Shown: in pieces, positions 1 to 8,944 of the stretch
How the letters are laid out: every line of letters begins with the position of its first letter
Numbering within the stretch: the first letter of the stretch is position 1
Source: an uncultured Pelagibacteraceae bacterium
GTDB lineage: Bacteria > Pseudomonadota > Alphaproteobacteria > Pelagibacterales > AG-422-B15
Length of the DNA stretch: 64,000 nucleotides
Assembly: GCA_902524795.1 (NCBI GenBank)
Contig: CABZEU010000004.1
Coordinates: 1-64,000 of the forward strand
Direction of reading: 5' to 3'
Position numbers and translations under genes: made by a program
Notes under the pieces: model-generated
The model's database searches: none
What the model was told of the DNA's origin: nothing
What the model saw: only the letters and a program-made list of their open reading frames with translations

Positions 1-1
1 C

Positions 2-1624
2 TTATCAAAAGAGGCCATAGATTCATATAGAAAATTTATAAAAGATAACTTTGATCCAGCGTACCTTCCAAAAGAAATTAGGAGTTTTAAAAGTAAAAAA
101 GCAAAAAATGCTCAGGAAGCCCATGAAGGCATTAGGCCAACTGACGTGTTAAGAAAACCAGAAGAAATGAAGATGTATCTAGATGCAGATAGCTTTAAGC
201 TTTATGACTTAATTTGGAAAAGATCACTGGCTAGTCAAATGAATTCAGCCACATTTGAAAGGACAGCAATATCGATTTCAAGTGAAGATGAATCATTAAA
301 ACTTAGAGCGAATGGCTCAATCCAGACATTTGATGGTTTCTTAAACATATATAATGAATTTAATAAAAAATCAGATGACGCTGTTTTAGATGAGAATGAG
401 GAAGATAAGGACCTTCCCAACATTAATCTGGAAGACAAAATTGAAAATGTTGATCCTTTAAGCACTCAACACTTTACTCTGCCTCCTCCTAGATATTCAG
501 AGGCAACATTGGTTAAAAAACTTGAGGAACTTGGAATTGGAAGACCGTCAACCTATGCAAGTATAATATCAGTATTAAAAATGAGAAATTATGTTGAGGT
601 AGAGAAAAATCGTTTCATACCTGAAGACAGAGCTATTCTCATTACAGGTTTTCTTAAGGGCTTTTTCTCAAAATACGTTGACTATGAATTCACAGCTGAA
701 ATGGAAGAATCACTTGATGAAATTACGTCTGGTCAAATAGATTGGAGAGAATTTCTAGAAAAATTTTGGAAGAATTTCTCGTCAAATATAGGAGAGGTAA
801 CTGATTTAAGAATTACAAATGTTCTGGATCATCTAAATGATAGCCTTAAAAATCATATTTTTGTTGAACCAGAGGGAAAAAATGTTACACGCTGTTGCCC
901 ATCTTGTGAAGGCGAACTGAGCTTAAAAGTTAGTAGGTTTGGTGCATTCGTTGGCTGTTCAAATTATCCTGAATGTAAATTTACAAGACCTATTTCTCCA
1001 AGAAAAATAAAAGAAGTGGTTGAAGATACAATTCTTGGAGTAGACACGGAAACAAACAAAGAAATTAAACTTTTAAGTGGCAGATTCGGACCCTACATAC
1101 AACTTGGTGACAATGATCAAAAAGAAAAACCAAAAAGAGCAAGTATTCCAAAAGGAATACCAGCTTCAGAAATTGATCTTGATAAAGCCAATTATCTTTT
1201 AAGCCTTCCTCGAGAAATTGGCACTCATCCTGAAAATGGTGAAATGATAAGCGTAAATTATGGTCGCTATGGTGGATACATTACTTGCAGTGACAAAAAT
1301 GCAAGCCTTGAGGATAATTCAGAGATATTTGAAATTGGAATTAATAGAGCAGTAACACTCTTAGCCAACGCTAAGCCAGGACGGCTAAAAAGTTCATCTG
1401 AAATCAAAACTCTTGGTGAACATCCTGAGGATAAAAAGCCAATAAAAGTTATGAAAGGTAAGTTTGGTCCCTATATAAAATATAAGACAGTAAATGCCAC
1501 AATTCCTGACAACATTGATCCAGAAGAAATTGAAATTGAAGTTGCCATTGATCTAATTGAGAAAAAGATGGAAAAAATGGGAAAAAAAAAGAAGATACCG
1601 AAGAAAAAATCTTCAAAAAAATAA
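2..1624 (+). CDS. topA: DNA topoisomerase I, C-terminal part (5' end lies outside window)
   Basis: Frame is open from base 2 (LSKEAIDSYRKFIKDNF...AQEAHEGIRPTDV); type IA topoisomerase motifs, LEELGIGRPSTYASII, Cys4 zinc finger CCPSCEGELSLKVSRFGAFVGCSNYPECKF. Confidence 0.97.
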   Translation, partial: LSKEAIDSYRKFIKDNFDPAYLPKEIRSFKSKKAKNAQEAHEGIRPTDVLRKPEEMKMYLDADSFKLYDLIWKRSLASQMNSATFERTAISISSEDESLKLRANGSIQTFDGFLNIYNEFNKKSDDAVLDENEEDKDLPNINLEDKIENVDPLSTQHFTLPPPRYSEATLVKKLEELGIGRPSTYASIISVLKMRNYVEVEKNRFIPEDRAILITGFLKGFFSKYVDYEFTAEMEESLDEITSGQIDWREFLEKFWKNFSSNIGEVTDLRITNVLDHLNDSLKNHIFVEPEGKNVTRCCPSCEGELSLKVSRFGAFVGCSNYPECKFTRPISPRKIKEVVEDTILGVDTETNKEIKLLSGRFGPYIQLGDNDQKEKPKRASIPKGIPASEIDLDKANYLLSLPREIGTHPENGEMISVNYGRYGGYITCSDKNASLEDNSEIFEIGINRAVTLLANAKPGRLKSSSEIKTLGEHPEDKKPIKVMKGKFGPYIKYKTVNATIPDNIDPEEIEIEVAIDLIEKKMEKMGKKKKIPKKKSSKK

Positions 1625-1687
1625 AAATATCTGTATCTTACATTAACTTTATAAACAATATTTAAAGAAGTTTCTGAAAGGTACCCT

Positions 1688-3178
1688 ATGGCTCTCGCTC
1701 TAAATGATGTAATCGAAAAAAAATCATCAATTGATTTTAAAACACAAGCATTCATCAATGGTAATTATACTAATTCTGTTACAGGTAAAACATTTGAGAG
1801 TATAAGTCCAGTAGACGGCTCATTAATTGCAAATGTGTCCGAGTGTGATGTTGAAGATATCAATAATGCTGTAAAAGCAGCAAGAGCAGTTTTTGAAAAA
1901 GGCTCATGGTCAAGAATGGCTCCCTCGAAAAGAAAAAAAATACTTTTTAATTTCGCTGACCTAATGAAAAAAAACATTTTAGAACTTGGACTACTAGAAA
2001 CTTTAAATATGGGCAAGCCAATAACAAGAGCAACAGGAGATATTGTGGCATGTATAAATTGTACCAAATGGTATGCAGAGGCTATTGACAAATTGTACGA
2101 TGATGTTGCTCCTACAAGCGATAATATTATAGCAACCATTACTAAAGAACCGCTGGGAGTTGTTGGCGCGGTTACTCCATGGAATTTCCCATTACTTATG
2201 GCCTGCTGGAAATTTGCGCCAGCACTTGCAACTGGAAATAGTTTTATTCTTAAACCAGCTGAACAATCACCACTATCAGCATTAAGGGTTGCTGAATTAG
2301 CAATGGAAGCTGGAATACCAGAAGGAGTATTTAATGTCATTCCAGGTTTTGGCCCTACCGCTGGAAAAGCTCTTGGTACGCATATGGATGTTGACAAATT
2401 AGGTTTTACTGGCTCTACAGAAGTTGGCAGATATTTTTTATCTTATGCAGGTGAATCAAACATGAAAAGAGTTTCACTTGAATGTGGAGGAAAATCTCCA
2501 AATATTATTTTTGCTGACGCGCCTGATCTAGATCATGCTGCTAAAATGGCTGCTGACGGAATGTTTGGAAATAGTGGTCAAGTATGTGATGCGCCATCAA
2601 GACTGCTTGTAGAGAATTCTATTAAAGATGAATTTTTAGAAAAAGTTATAAAGTACTCGGAGCCATGGGCACCCGGCGATCCCTTTGATCCAAGTACTCT
2701 GATGGGCTCTATTGTTGATCATACTCAAACTAAAAGAATTATGGATTACATTGACACTGGCAAAAATGAAGGAGCAAATGTTATTACTGGAGGTGAACAA
2801 GTTTTACAGGAAACAGGTGGTTGTTATGTTAACCCTACAGTTTTTAAAGATGTTAAGAATTCAATGAAAGTTGCTAAGGAAGAAATATTTGGTCCAGTTT
2901 TGTGTACTATAGACTTTGAAAATGAAGATGAAGCTTTAGAAATTGCTAATGATACAAACTATGGACTAAATGCAATGATTTGGTCCAATGATCTTAATAA
3001 AGTTCATAAGCTTGCAAAGAGAATTAAAAGTGGCAAAGTATTAATAAATAGTGTTAGTGATGGAGATATGTCATTACCTCACGGGGGTTATAAACAATCA
3101 GGTTTTGGAAGAGATAAATCACTTGAAGCATTGGGCCAATATACTCAAACTAAGCTTACACTGATAGAAGTTAAATAG
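1688..3178 (+). CDS. NAD(P)-dependent aldehyde dehydrogenase family protein
   Basis: TPWNFPLLMACWKFAPALATGNSFILKPAEQSP, GFTGSTEVGR, SLECGGKSPNIIF, NSGQVCDAPSR, EEIFGPV motifs. Confidence 0.96.
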   Translation: MALALNDVIEKKSSIDFKTQAFINGNYTNSVTGKTFESISPVDGSLIANVSECDVEDINNAVKAARAVFEKGSWSRMAPSKRKKILFNFADLMKKNILELGLLETLNMGKPITRATGDIVACINCTKWYAEAIDKLYDDVAPTSDNIIATITKEPLGVVGAVTPWNFPLLMACWKFAPALATGNSFILKPAEQSPLSALRVAELAMEAGIPEGVFNVIPGFGPTAGKALGTHMDVDKLGFTGSTEVGRYFLSYAGESNMKRVSLECGGKSPNIIFADAPDLDHAAKMAADGMFGNSGQVCDAPSRLLVENSIKDEFLEKVIKYSEPWAPGDPFDPSTLMGSIVDHTQTKRIMDYIDTGKNEGANVITGGEQVLQETGGCYVNPTVFKDVKNSMKVAKEEIFGPVLCTIDFENEDEALEIANDTNYGLNAMIWSNDLNKVHKLAKRIKSGKVLINSVSDGDMSLPHGGYKQSGFGRDKSLEALGQYTQTKLTLIEVK

Positions 3179-3184
3179 TTAGCA

Positions 3185-3853
3185 ATGAAAGCTAAACTAT
3201 CTGAAGGTCTGTTAGACCAGATCCGTAAAACTGTAATTGTTCAAGATAAGCATTTGCTAATCTCAGATGCAGATGAAGTTCTTTTAAACTTTTTACCTTG
3301 TTTTGAGAATTATTTGCAAAATAATTCAATGTGGTACGATTTAAAATCATATGCACTCTTTGGCAATATTAAAAATAAGGTTTCAAATGAGTCAATCTCC
3401 AATGAAGATGTTTTGTTTCACCTAGAAAACTTTTTTAAAAATAGATCAAGACAAATTGATTTTGTCAAAGACTCAATTAATTCGTTAAATAATCTCGTCA
3501 ATATACTAAATTTTCAAATAATTATTTTAACAAATATACCATACAAGTATCTAGAGGATAGAAAGGCATGTTTTAGAGATAATGGTCTTGAGTTGCCTAT
3601 TATTGCAGGTAATGGCCCTAAAGGACTTGTTATAAAAGAGTTAGTGAAAAGCTATAACGGTAAGATCTTTTTTATTGATGACCTAGCTCCTCATATTATT
3701 TCTTCAAAACTTGAAGTGAAACGTGCGAAAACTATTCATTATATTTCAGATGAGAGACTCTCCAAACTTGCAAAAACACCGAGAGAAGCAGATTTTCGTG
3801 CAAACAGCTGGAAAGAAATATATAATTTTATTAAAGATGAAATTAAAAGATAA
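3185..3853 (+). CDS. HAD-superfamily hydrolase-like protein
   Basis: N-terminal SDADEVLL (DxD), IILTNIP, C-terminal FIDDL motif. Confidence 0.7.
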   Translation: MKAKLSEGLLDQIRKTVIVQDKHLLISDADEVLLNFLPCFENYLQNNSMWYDLKSYALFGNIKNKVSNESISNEDVLFHLENFFKNRSRQIDFVKDSINSLNNLVNILNFQIIILTNIPYKYLEDRKACFRDNGLELPIIAGNGPKGLVIKELVKSYNGKIFFIDDLAPHIISSKLEVKRAKTIHYISDERLSKLAKTPREADFRANSWKEIYNFIKDEIKR

Positions 3854-4304
3854 GATTTTAGAAATAGATAAAAATTATGAAGACTTTGAGGTTGCAACTC
3901 TTGGTAATTATATTCCAGCAAAAAAAATAGGTAATTTAATCTATATTTCTGGACAGTTGCCTCTCATCAAAAATCAACTCATAACAGGTAAAGTACCTAC
4001 AGAAAATTCAATTGAGACGGCAAAGAGAGCAGCAAAAATATGTATGCTAAATACTCTATCTATTTTAGATCAAATATACTCATCGTATTCCAGAGAAAGT
4101 TTTAGTTGTGTACATATTGCAGGTTATGTCAATTCAGAAAGTGATTTTGAAGATCATCCAATGATAATCAATGGAGCTTCAGATGTGGTTTGTGAAATAC
4201 TCTCAGATAATGGAAAACATTCACGTATAGCAGTTGGATGTATCTCACTGCCAAAAAATGCGTGTGTGGAGATTTCATCAATTTTCTCAATTATTGAAAA
4301 ATGA
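3837..4304 (+). CDS. RidA/YjgF family protein
   Basis: NLIYISGQLPL...G..P.N...A......NTLSIL and SRIAVGCISLPKNACVEI; the ATG at 3837 is a better start than the ORF-track start at 3723. Confidence 0.88.
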   Translation: MKLKDKILEIDKNYEDFEVATLGNYIPAKKIGNLIYISGQLPLIKNQLITGKVPTENSIETAKRAAKICMLNTLSILDQIYSSYSRESFSCVHIAGYVNSESDFEDHPMIINGASDVVCEILSDNGKHSRIAVGCISLPKNACVEISSIFSIIEK

Positions 4305-4978
4305 AGGAGTTCCTGAAGCGGCCAATAGCTCATCGAGGACTGCATAAGAAAAATTATATAATTGAAAATTCTTTAGAAGCTTTTGAAAATGCTATTAAAA
4401 ATAATTTTGCTATAGAATGTGACGTTGTTTTATCTAAAGATCATGAAGTAATCGTATTTCATGATTACAGCTTAAAAAGATTATGCAATTTAGAAAAAAA
4501 TGTTGCTGAAATGCATAGCAATGATTTGAGGCAAATTAACCTACTAGACGCAAAGTCAAAAATACCAACATTAGAAGAAATGTTTTATCAAGTTAATTCT
4601 CGTGTACCTATTTTAATAGAGATAAAGTCTGGCTTTAATCCAATTATTGAAGAAAGATTAGTTGAATTGACAAGAACATATCAAGGAGAAGTTGCATTTC
4701 AATCATTTGACCTAAAGGCGTGTGAATGGTTTCGTGATAACGCTCCCTATTACAACACAGGTCTTATTATAAGTAGCAACGAGATAAAGAAAAATACGGT
4801 AAAAGAATTAAATATAGATTTTATAGCAGTTGATATAAATAATATAGAAAGTATGGATGTTCAGGAGCTTCGAAAGAATAAATTTCCAACTTTAACGTGG
4901 ACAATTAATAATGACGAGAAGCTTAAATTATCACAAAAGTTTGCAGATAATTGTATTTTTGAAAATTTACTAATTTAA
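4301..4978 (+). CDS. Glycerophosphodiester phosphodiesterase family protein
   Basis: IAHRGLHKKNYIIENSLEAFENAI...ECDVVLSKDHEVIVFHD, LIEIKS. Confidence 0.93.
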   Translation: MKEFLKRPIAHRGLHKKNYIIENSLEAFENAIKNNFAIECDVVLSKDHEVIVFHDYSLKRLCNLEKNVAEMHSNDLRQINLLDAKSKIPTLEEMFYQVNSRVPILIEIKSGFNPIIEERLVELTRTYQGEVAFQSFDLKACEWFRDNAPYYNTGLIISSNEIKKNTVKELNIDFIAVDINNIESMDVQELRKNKFPTLTWTINNDEKLKLSQKFADNCIFENLLI

Positions 4979-4982
4979 AAAA

Positions 4983-5816
4983 ATGAAAATTATTAAAAGC
5001 ATTGAATATTTAAAAAGAATAATTAGAGAGTCAAAAAGAAATGGTTTAATTATTAATTTTATACCGACTATGGGCGCTCTTCATTTGGGGCACATGAAGT
5101 TGATACAAAAGGCAAAGAAAAAAAATTCAATTAGAATTGTAAGCATTTTCATTAACCCGTCTCAATTTGGTCCAAATGAAGATTATAAAAATTATCCAAG
5201 GACCACTCATAATGATTTAAATCTTCTAAGAAATGAAAATGTTGATATAGTATTTCTTCCAATTGAAAATGAAATTCTTAAATATAAAACGTATTATAAA
5301 TGTCCTAACTTTAAAATAGAAAAAATTTTATGTGGAAAAAGTAGACCTAATTATTTTCCGGGTGTAAAGAGTATTGTCATTAAATTGTTTGATATCGTTC
5401 AAGCTGATAATTCTTTCTTTGGAGAAAAAGATTATCAACAATTAGTTGTTATAAAAAAAATGAGGGATGAACTGAACTTTGCTACTAACATTATTCCTAT
5501 TAAAACTGTAAGAAATAAAAATGGATTACCACTTTCATCTAGAAACAAATATTTAGAAATTAATGAAATTGAAATAGCCAATAAAATCAATAAGATATGC
5601 AAATATTTAATCCCTAAAGTTAAAAATAAACTTAATACGACAAAGATTTTAGCTCATGCTAAGCGCGAACTTCGTATGAACGGGATAGATAAAATTGATT
5701 ACCTAACAATTCTTACTGATACTTTAGAAAAAAGAAAATCTTTAAAATCAAAATCAAGAATTTTTATTGCTGCAAATGTTGGAAGTACTCGATTAATTGA
5801 TAATTTTCGAATTTAG
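4983..5816 (+). CDS. panC: Pantothenate synthetase
   Basis: FIPTMGALHLGHMKLIQKAK, IFINPSQFGPNEDYKNYPRT, FFGEKDYQQLVVIKKM, LPLSSRNKYL. Confidence 0.96.
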   Translation: MKIIKSIEYLKRIIRESKRNGLIINFIPTMGALHLGHMKLIQKAKKKNSIRIVSIFINPSQFGPNEDYKNYPRTTHNDLNLLRNENVDIVFLPIENEILKYKTYYKCPNFKIEKILCGKSRPNYFPGVKSIVIKLFDIVQADNSFFGEKDYQQLVVIKKMRDELNFATNIIPIKTVRNKNGLPLSSRNKYLEINEIEIANKINKICKYLIPKVKNKLNTTKILAHAKRELRMNGIDKIDYLTILTDTLEKRKSLKSKSRIFIAANVGSTRLIDNFRI

Positions 5817-7189
5817 AATAAATATATTGAAGCTAATCCTAAGAAAGACAGAAATCCAAACACATCTGTAATTGTTGTTACAAATACACTTGAAGCAAGG
5901 GCAGGATCAATTTTAATTCTATTGAAAACATATGGAATAAGGAAACCAAAAAAACCAGCTGATAAAATATTAATAATCATTGCTGCGCCTACAATAATTG
6001 AAAGGGACAAGTCTTCAAACCAAATCAATGCAGCTACGCCGGTAAGAATAGCAAATATAAATCCGTTTAAAATGGAAATTCCAATCTCCTTTATAAATAC
6101 TTTCCTTCTGTTATTTTCAACAAGTTCTTTTGTCGCCAGAGAACGCACTGTTAAGGTAAGTGTCTGAGTTCCTGCGTTGCCACCCATAGAAGCAACTATT
6201 GGCATTAAAACAGCAAGTGCTACCATTTTTTCGATGCTAGCGTCAAAAAGGCTAATTACATATGAAGCTAATATTGCAGTTAATAAATTTATAAATAGCC
6301 AGATAAACCTTCTTTTTGTTGATCTTCCAATAGATTGGTTCATCTCACTTTCAGCAACGCCTCCTAATCTAAGAATATCTTCTTCAGCTTCCTCTTGAAG
6401 AACCCATACGATATCATCTGCCGTAATTCTTCCAATTAATCGATTTTGATCGTCAACTACACCAGCTGAAACTAATGAATATTGCTCAAAGAATAATGCT
6501 ACTTCTTCTTGATCCATAGAGGCCTTGACGAACTTTGGGCTGTCTTCCAGTATATCGCTTAGCTTTGTATCTCTCTGTGAGCGAAGTACTTTAGATACTG
6601 ATGCACTACCCAATGGTTTATTTGATGGATCAACAATAAATAATTCAAAAAAATCATCTGGTAAATCTATTTCTTTTCTCAAATAGTCAATTGCTTGACC
6701 CACAGACCAGAAACCAGGCATTGATACAAATTCTTTTTGCATTCGTCTTCCCGCCGTATCTTCAGGGTAATTAAGGCTCTCCTCAAAAATGACACGATCT
6801 AATGGATTTACTTGATCTAGTATTTTTTTCTTTGATTTGGGCTCCAGGGACTCAATCAAATTGATTGCATCATCAGTTTCCATTTCACTGATTGATCTTG
6901 CGACTTTTTTTTCCTCTAAATTTTGAACAGTTTCGTCAATAATAGTGTCATCTAATTCCGCTAATACCTCTGTATATCGATCTTCCTTGAGAGTTCCAAG
7001 AATGTATGATCGTTGATCTGTATTCAGAAAAGTAAGTAAATCTGCTAAATCTGCAGGATGCAGAGGCTTAATAAGATCTTCGAGGTTTGCCCTATTTTCT
7101 TCATTACAATTAGCAATGACCGCATTGATCAGCTTATTGTTAAATGTAATATTTTCATTTTGAGAAAGATCACTACTGATTTCATTCAT
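5813..7189 (-). CDS. mgtE: Magnesium transporter MgtE
   Basis: MgtE N-domain, CBS domains, membrane domain with MPIVASMGGNAGTQTLTLTVRSLA. Confidence 0.96.
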   Translation of the reverse strand: MNEISSDLSQNENITFNNKLINAVIANCNEENRANLEDLIKPLHPADLADLLTFLNTDQRSYILGTLKEDRYTEVLAELDDTIIDETVQNLEEKKVARSISEMETDDAINLIESLEPKSKKKILDQVNPLDRVIFEESLNYPEDTAGRRMQKEFVSMPGFWSVGQAIDYLRKEIDLPDDFFELFIVDPSNKPLGSASVSKVLRSQRDTKLSDILEDSPKFVKASMDQEEVALFFEQYSLVSAGVVDDQNRLIGRITADDIVWVLQEEAEEDILRLGGVAESEMNQSIGRSTKRRFIWLFINLLTAILASYVISLFDASIEKMVALAVLMPIVASMGGNAGTQTLTLTVRSLATKELVENNRRKVFIKEIGISILNGFIFAILTGVAALIWFEDLSLSIIVGAAMIINILSAGFFGFLIPYVFNRIKIDPALASSVFVTTITDVFGFLSFLGLASIYLF

Positions 7190-7233
7190 AATTTCCTTTA
7201 TTTATATTAAAATAGTTTATTATCCAGGAAAAC

Positions 7234-7866
7234 ATGGAATTAAAAATAAGTACTAACCCACAAGATTACCTTGAATGTCTTAAAAACATGGAAAATAGGG
7301 TGAATCAAATAATTGAAAATAAGTCAGATGAATTAGTCTGGATGCTAAATCATCCAACTATATATACCTCTGGTTCTAAAGATAATACTGATGATCTAAT
7401 TGATTCACAAAGTTTCCCAGTTATTCAAACTAATAGAGGAGGCAAGTATACCTACCACGGTCCTGGTCAGAGAATTGTATACTTGATGCTTAATTTAAAT
7501 AATAGAACAAAGGATATAAAAAAGTTTGTATCTTCAATTGAAAGTATCATTATAAATACTTTAAAGACTTTCAATATTGATGGAATTAGCTTAACTAAAC
7601 ATCACGGCGTGTTTGTAAAAAAAATAGATAATAAATATTATAAAATTGCGAGCATAGGGCTTAAATTTAAAAAGTGGGTAACCTATCACGGTTTTTCTAT
7701 AAATATTAATCCTAACCTGAGTCACTATAAAGGGATAAGACCTTGTGGCCTTGATAGTGAATACGTTACCAGTTTCTATGACCTAGGATTCGATATTGAT
7801 ATTGAAGACTTTGATGATATCCTGGTTAAAAATATTTTTGAAACTTTTAATGAATTACACACTTAA
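7234..7866 (+). CDS. lipB: Lipoyl(octanoyl) transferase
   Basis: RGGKYTYHGPGQRIVYLMLNL, KIASIGLKFKKWVTYHGFSINI, PCGL. Confidence 0.95.
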   Translation: MELKISTNPQDYLECLKNMENRVNQIIENKSDELVWMLNHPTIYTSGSKDNTDDLIDSQSFPVIQTNRGGKYTYHGPGQRIVYLMLNLNNRTKDIKKFVSSIESIIINTLKTFNIDGISLTKHHGVFVKKIDNKYYKIASIGLKFKKWVTYHGFSININPNLSHYKGIRPCGLDSEYVTSFYDLGFDIDIEDFDDILVKNIFETFNELHT

Positions 7867-8944
7867 CATTAAAAAAAACAATAAAAATTCACTTTGCATT
7901 TTATTAAATGGCAAAAAATATGAAGTCAATTCTCAATGGCTTTATGAGCATAGTGACAATGCAGAAATAAGGGACCCCTATACTAAACAGTTATTAATTG
8001 AAGCAGCTGAAATAAGCCCATCATTAAAAATCATTGATGCTCAAATAGAAAAGGAAACATTGGCAATTACTTTTTCCGATAATTCTCAGCATAATTATAA
8101 AATAAACTATATATATTCACAACTTAAAAAAGCGCCCGTGAGTGAAGATAAGTACCTTTGGAATAAAAAAAATCTTAAGGTTCCAAAGTATAATTTTAAG
8201 AACATAAATAATAAAATGCTATATGATATAATGTCTAGCGTTGATAAATTAGGATTTTGTTTAGTGAGGAATATACCTAAAAAGAAAAACGGATTAAATG
8301 AATTAATGAAACTCATTGGTCCAGTAAAAAGGACAAATTGGGGTGGGATTGCAGATGTTAAAAATATAAATAAGGCTTACGATCTAACTATGACAACCAG
8401 AGGTCTTGAGAATCATACAGACAACCCCTATCGATTTCCAACTCAAGGCTATATTTTTCTACATTGTATTGAAAATGCAAATAATGGTGGTGAGAATACT
8501 ATAACTGATGGTTTTAATATTGCTAATATTCTCAGAAAGAGGCATAAAAAATACTTTGATACCCTTACATCATTTAATACTTTTTTTAGATATGCTGATA
8601 AAAATGCTCATCTTGAAAATAAATGTAAACTTATTGAATTGGACGATGATAATAATATTTGTCAAATACGATATAACAATAGAACTGAAGTTATGCCTTA
8701 TGAAAATAATAAAAGATTAAATGAATATATAAAAGCGAGAAGAAAATTTTGGGACTTGATTAAAGACTCCAAAAATAATATCGAAATAAAGCAAATGTCA
8801 GGTGATATGTTAATTCTTGATAACTATAGAGTTTTGCATGGAAGAAAAAGTTATAAAGATCGAGAAAATAAAAGATACTTTAGGCAAGGTTATATGGACA
8901 GAGATATATTTCAAAGCAAATTAAAAACGGCAACTAGTTCTTAA
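7850..8944 (+). CDS. Gamma-butyrobetaine hydroxylase-like / TauD family 2-oxoglutarate dioxygenase
   Basis: N-terminal DUF971-like region plus HTDNPYRFPTQGYIFLHC...GGENTITDGF and NYRVLHGRKSY; the ATG at 7850 fits better than 7796. Confidence 0.85.
   Translation: MNYTLNIKKNNKNSLCILLNGKKYEVNSQWLYEHSDNAEIRDPYTKQLLIEAAEISPSLKIIDAQIEKETLAITFSDNSQHNYKINYIYSQLKKAPVSEDKYLWNKKNLKVPKYNFKNINNKMLYDIMSSVDKLGFCLVRNIPKKKNGLNELMKLIGPVKRTNWGGIADVKNINKAYDLTMTTRGLENHTDNPYRFPTQGYIFLHCIENANNGGENTITDGFNIANILRKRHKKYFDTLTSFNTFFRYADKNAHLENKCKLIELDDDNNICQIRYNNRTEVMPYENNKRLNEYIKARRKFWDLIKDSKNNIEIKQMSGDMLILDNYRVLHGRKSYKDRENKRYFRQGYMDRDIFQSKLKTATSS

Noticed and set aside
1765-2397. 210-aa minus-strand ORF inside the aldehyde dehydrogenase gene
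   Set aside because: Antisense shadow of a well-supported gene; no recognisable domain.
3723-3836. N-terminal extension of the RidA ORF (and likewise 7796-7849 of the dioxygenase ORF)
   Set aside because: The extensions overlap the upstream genes out of frame; family homology begins at the internal ATGs (3837 and 7850).
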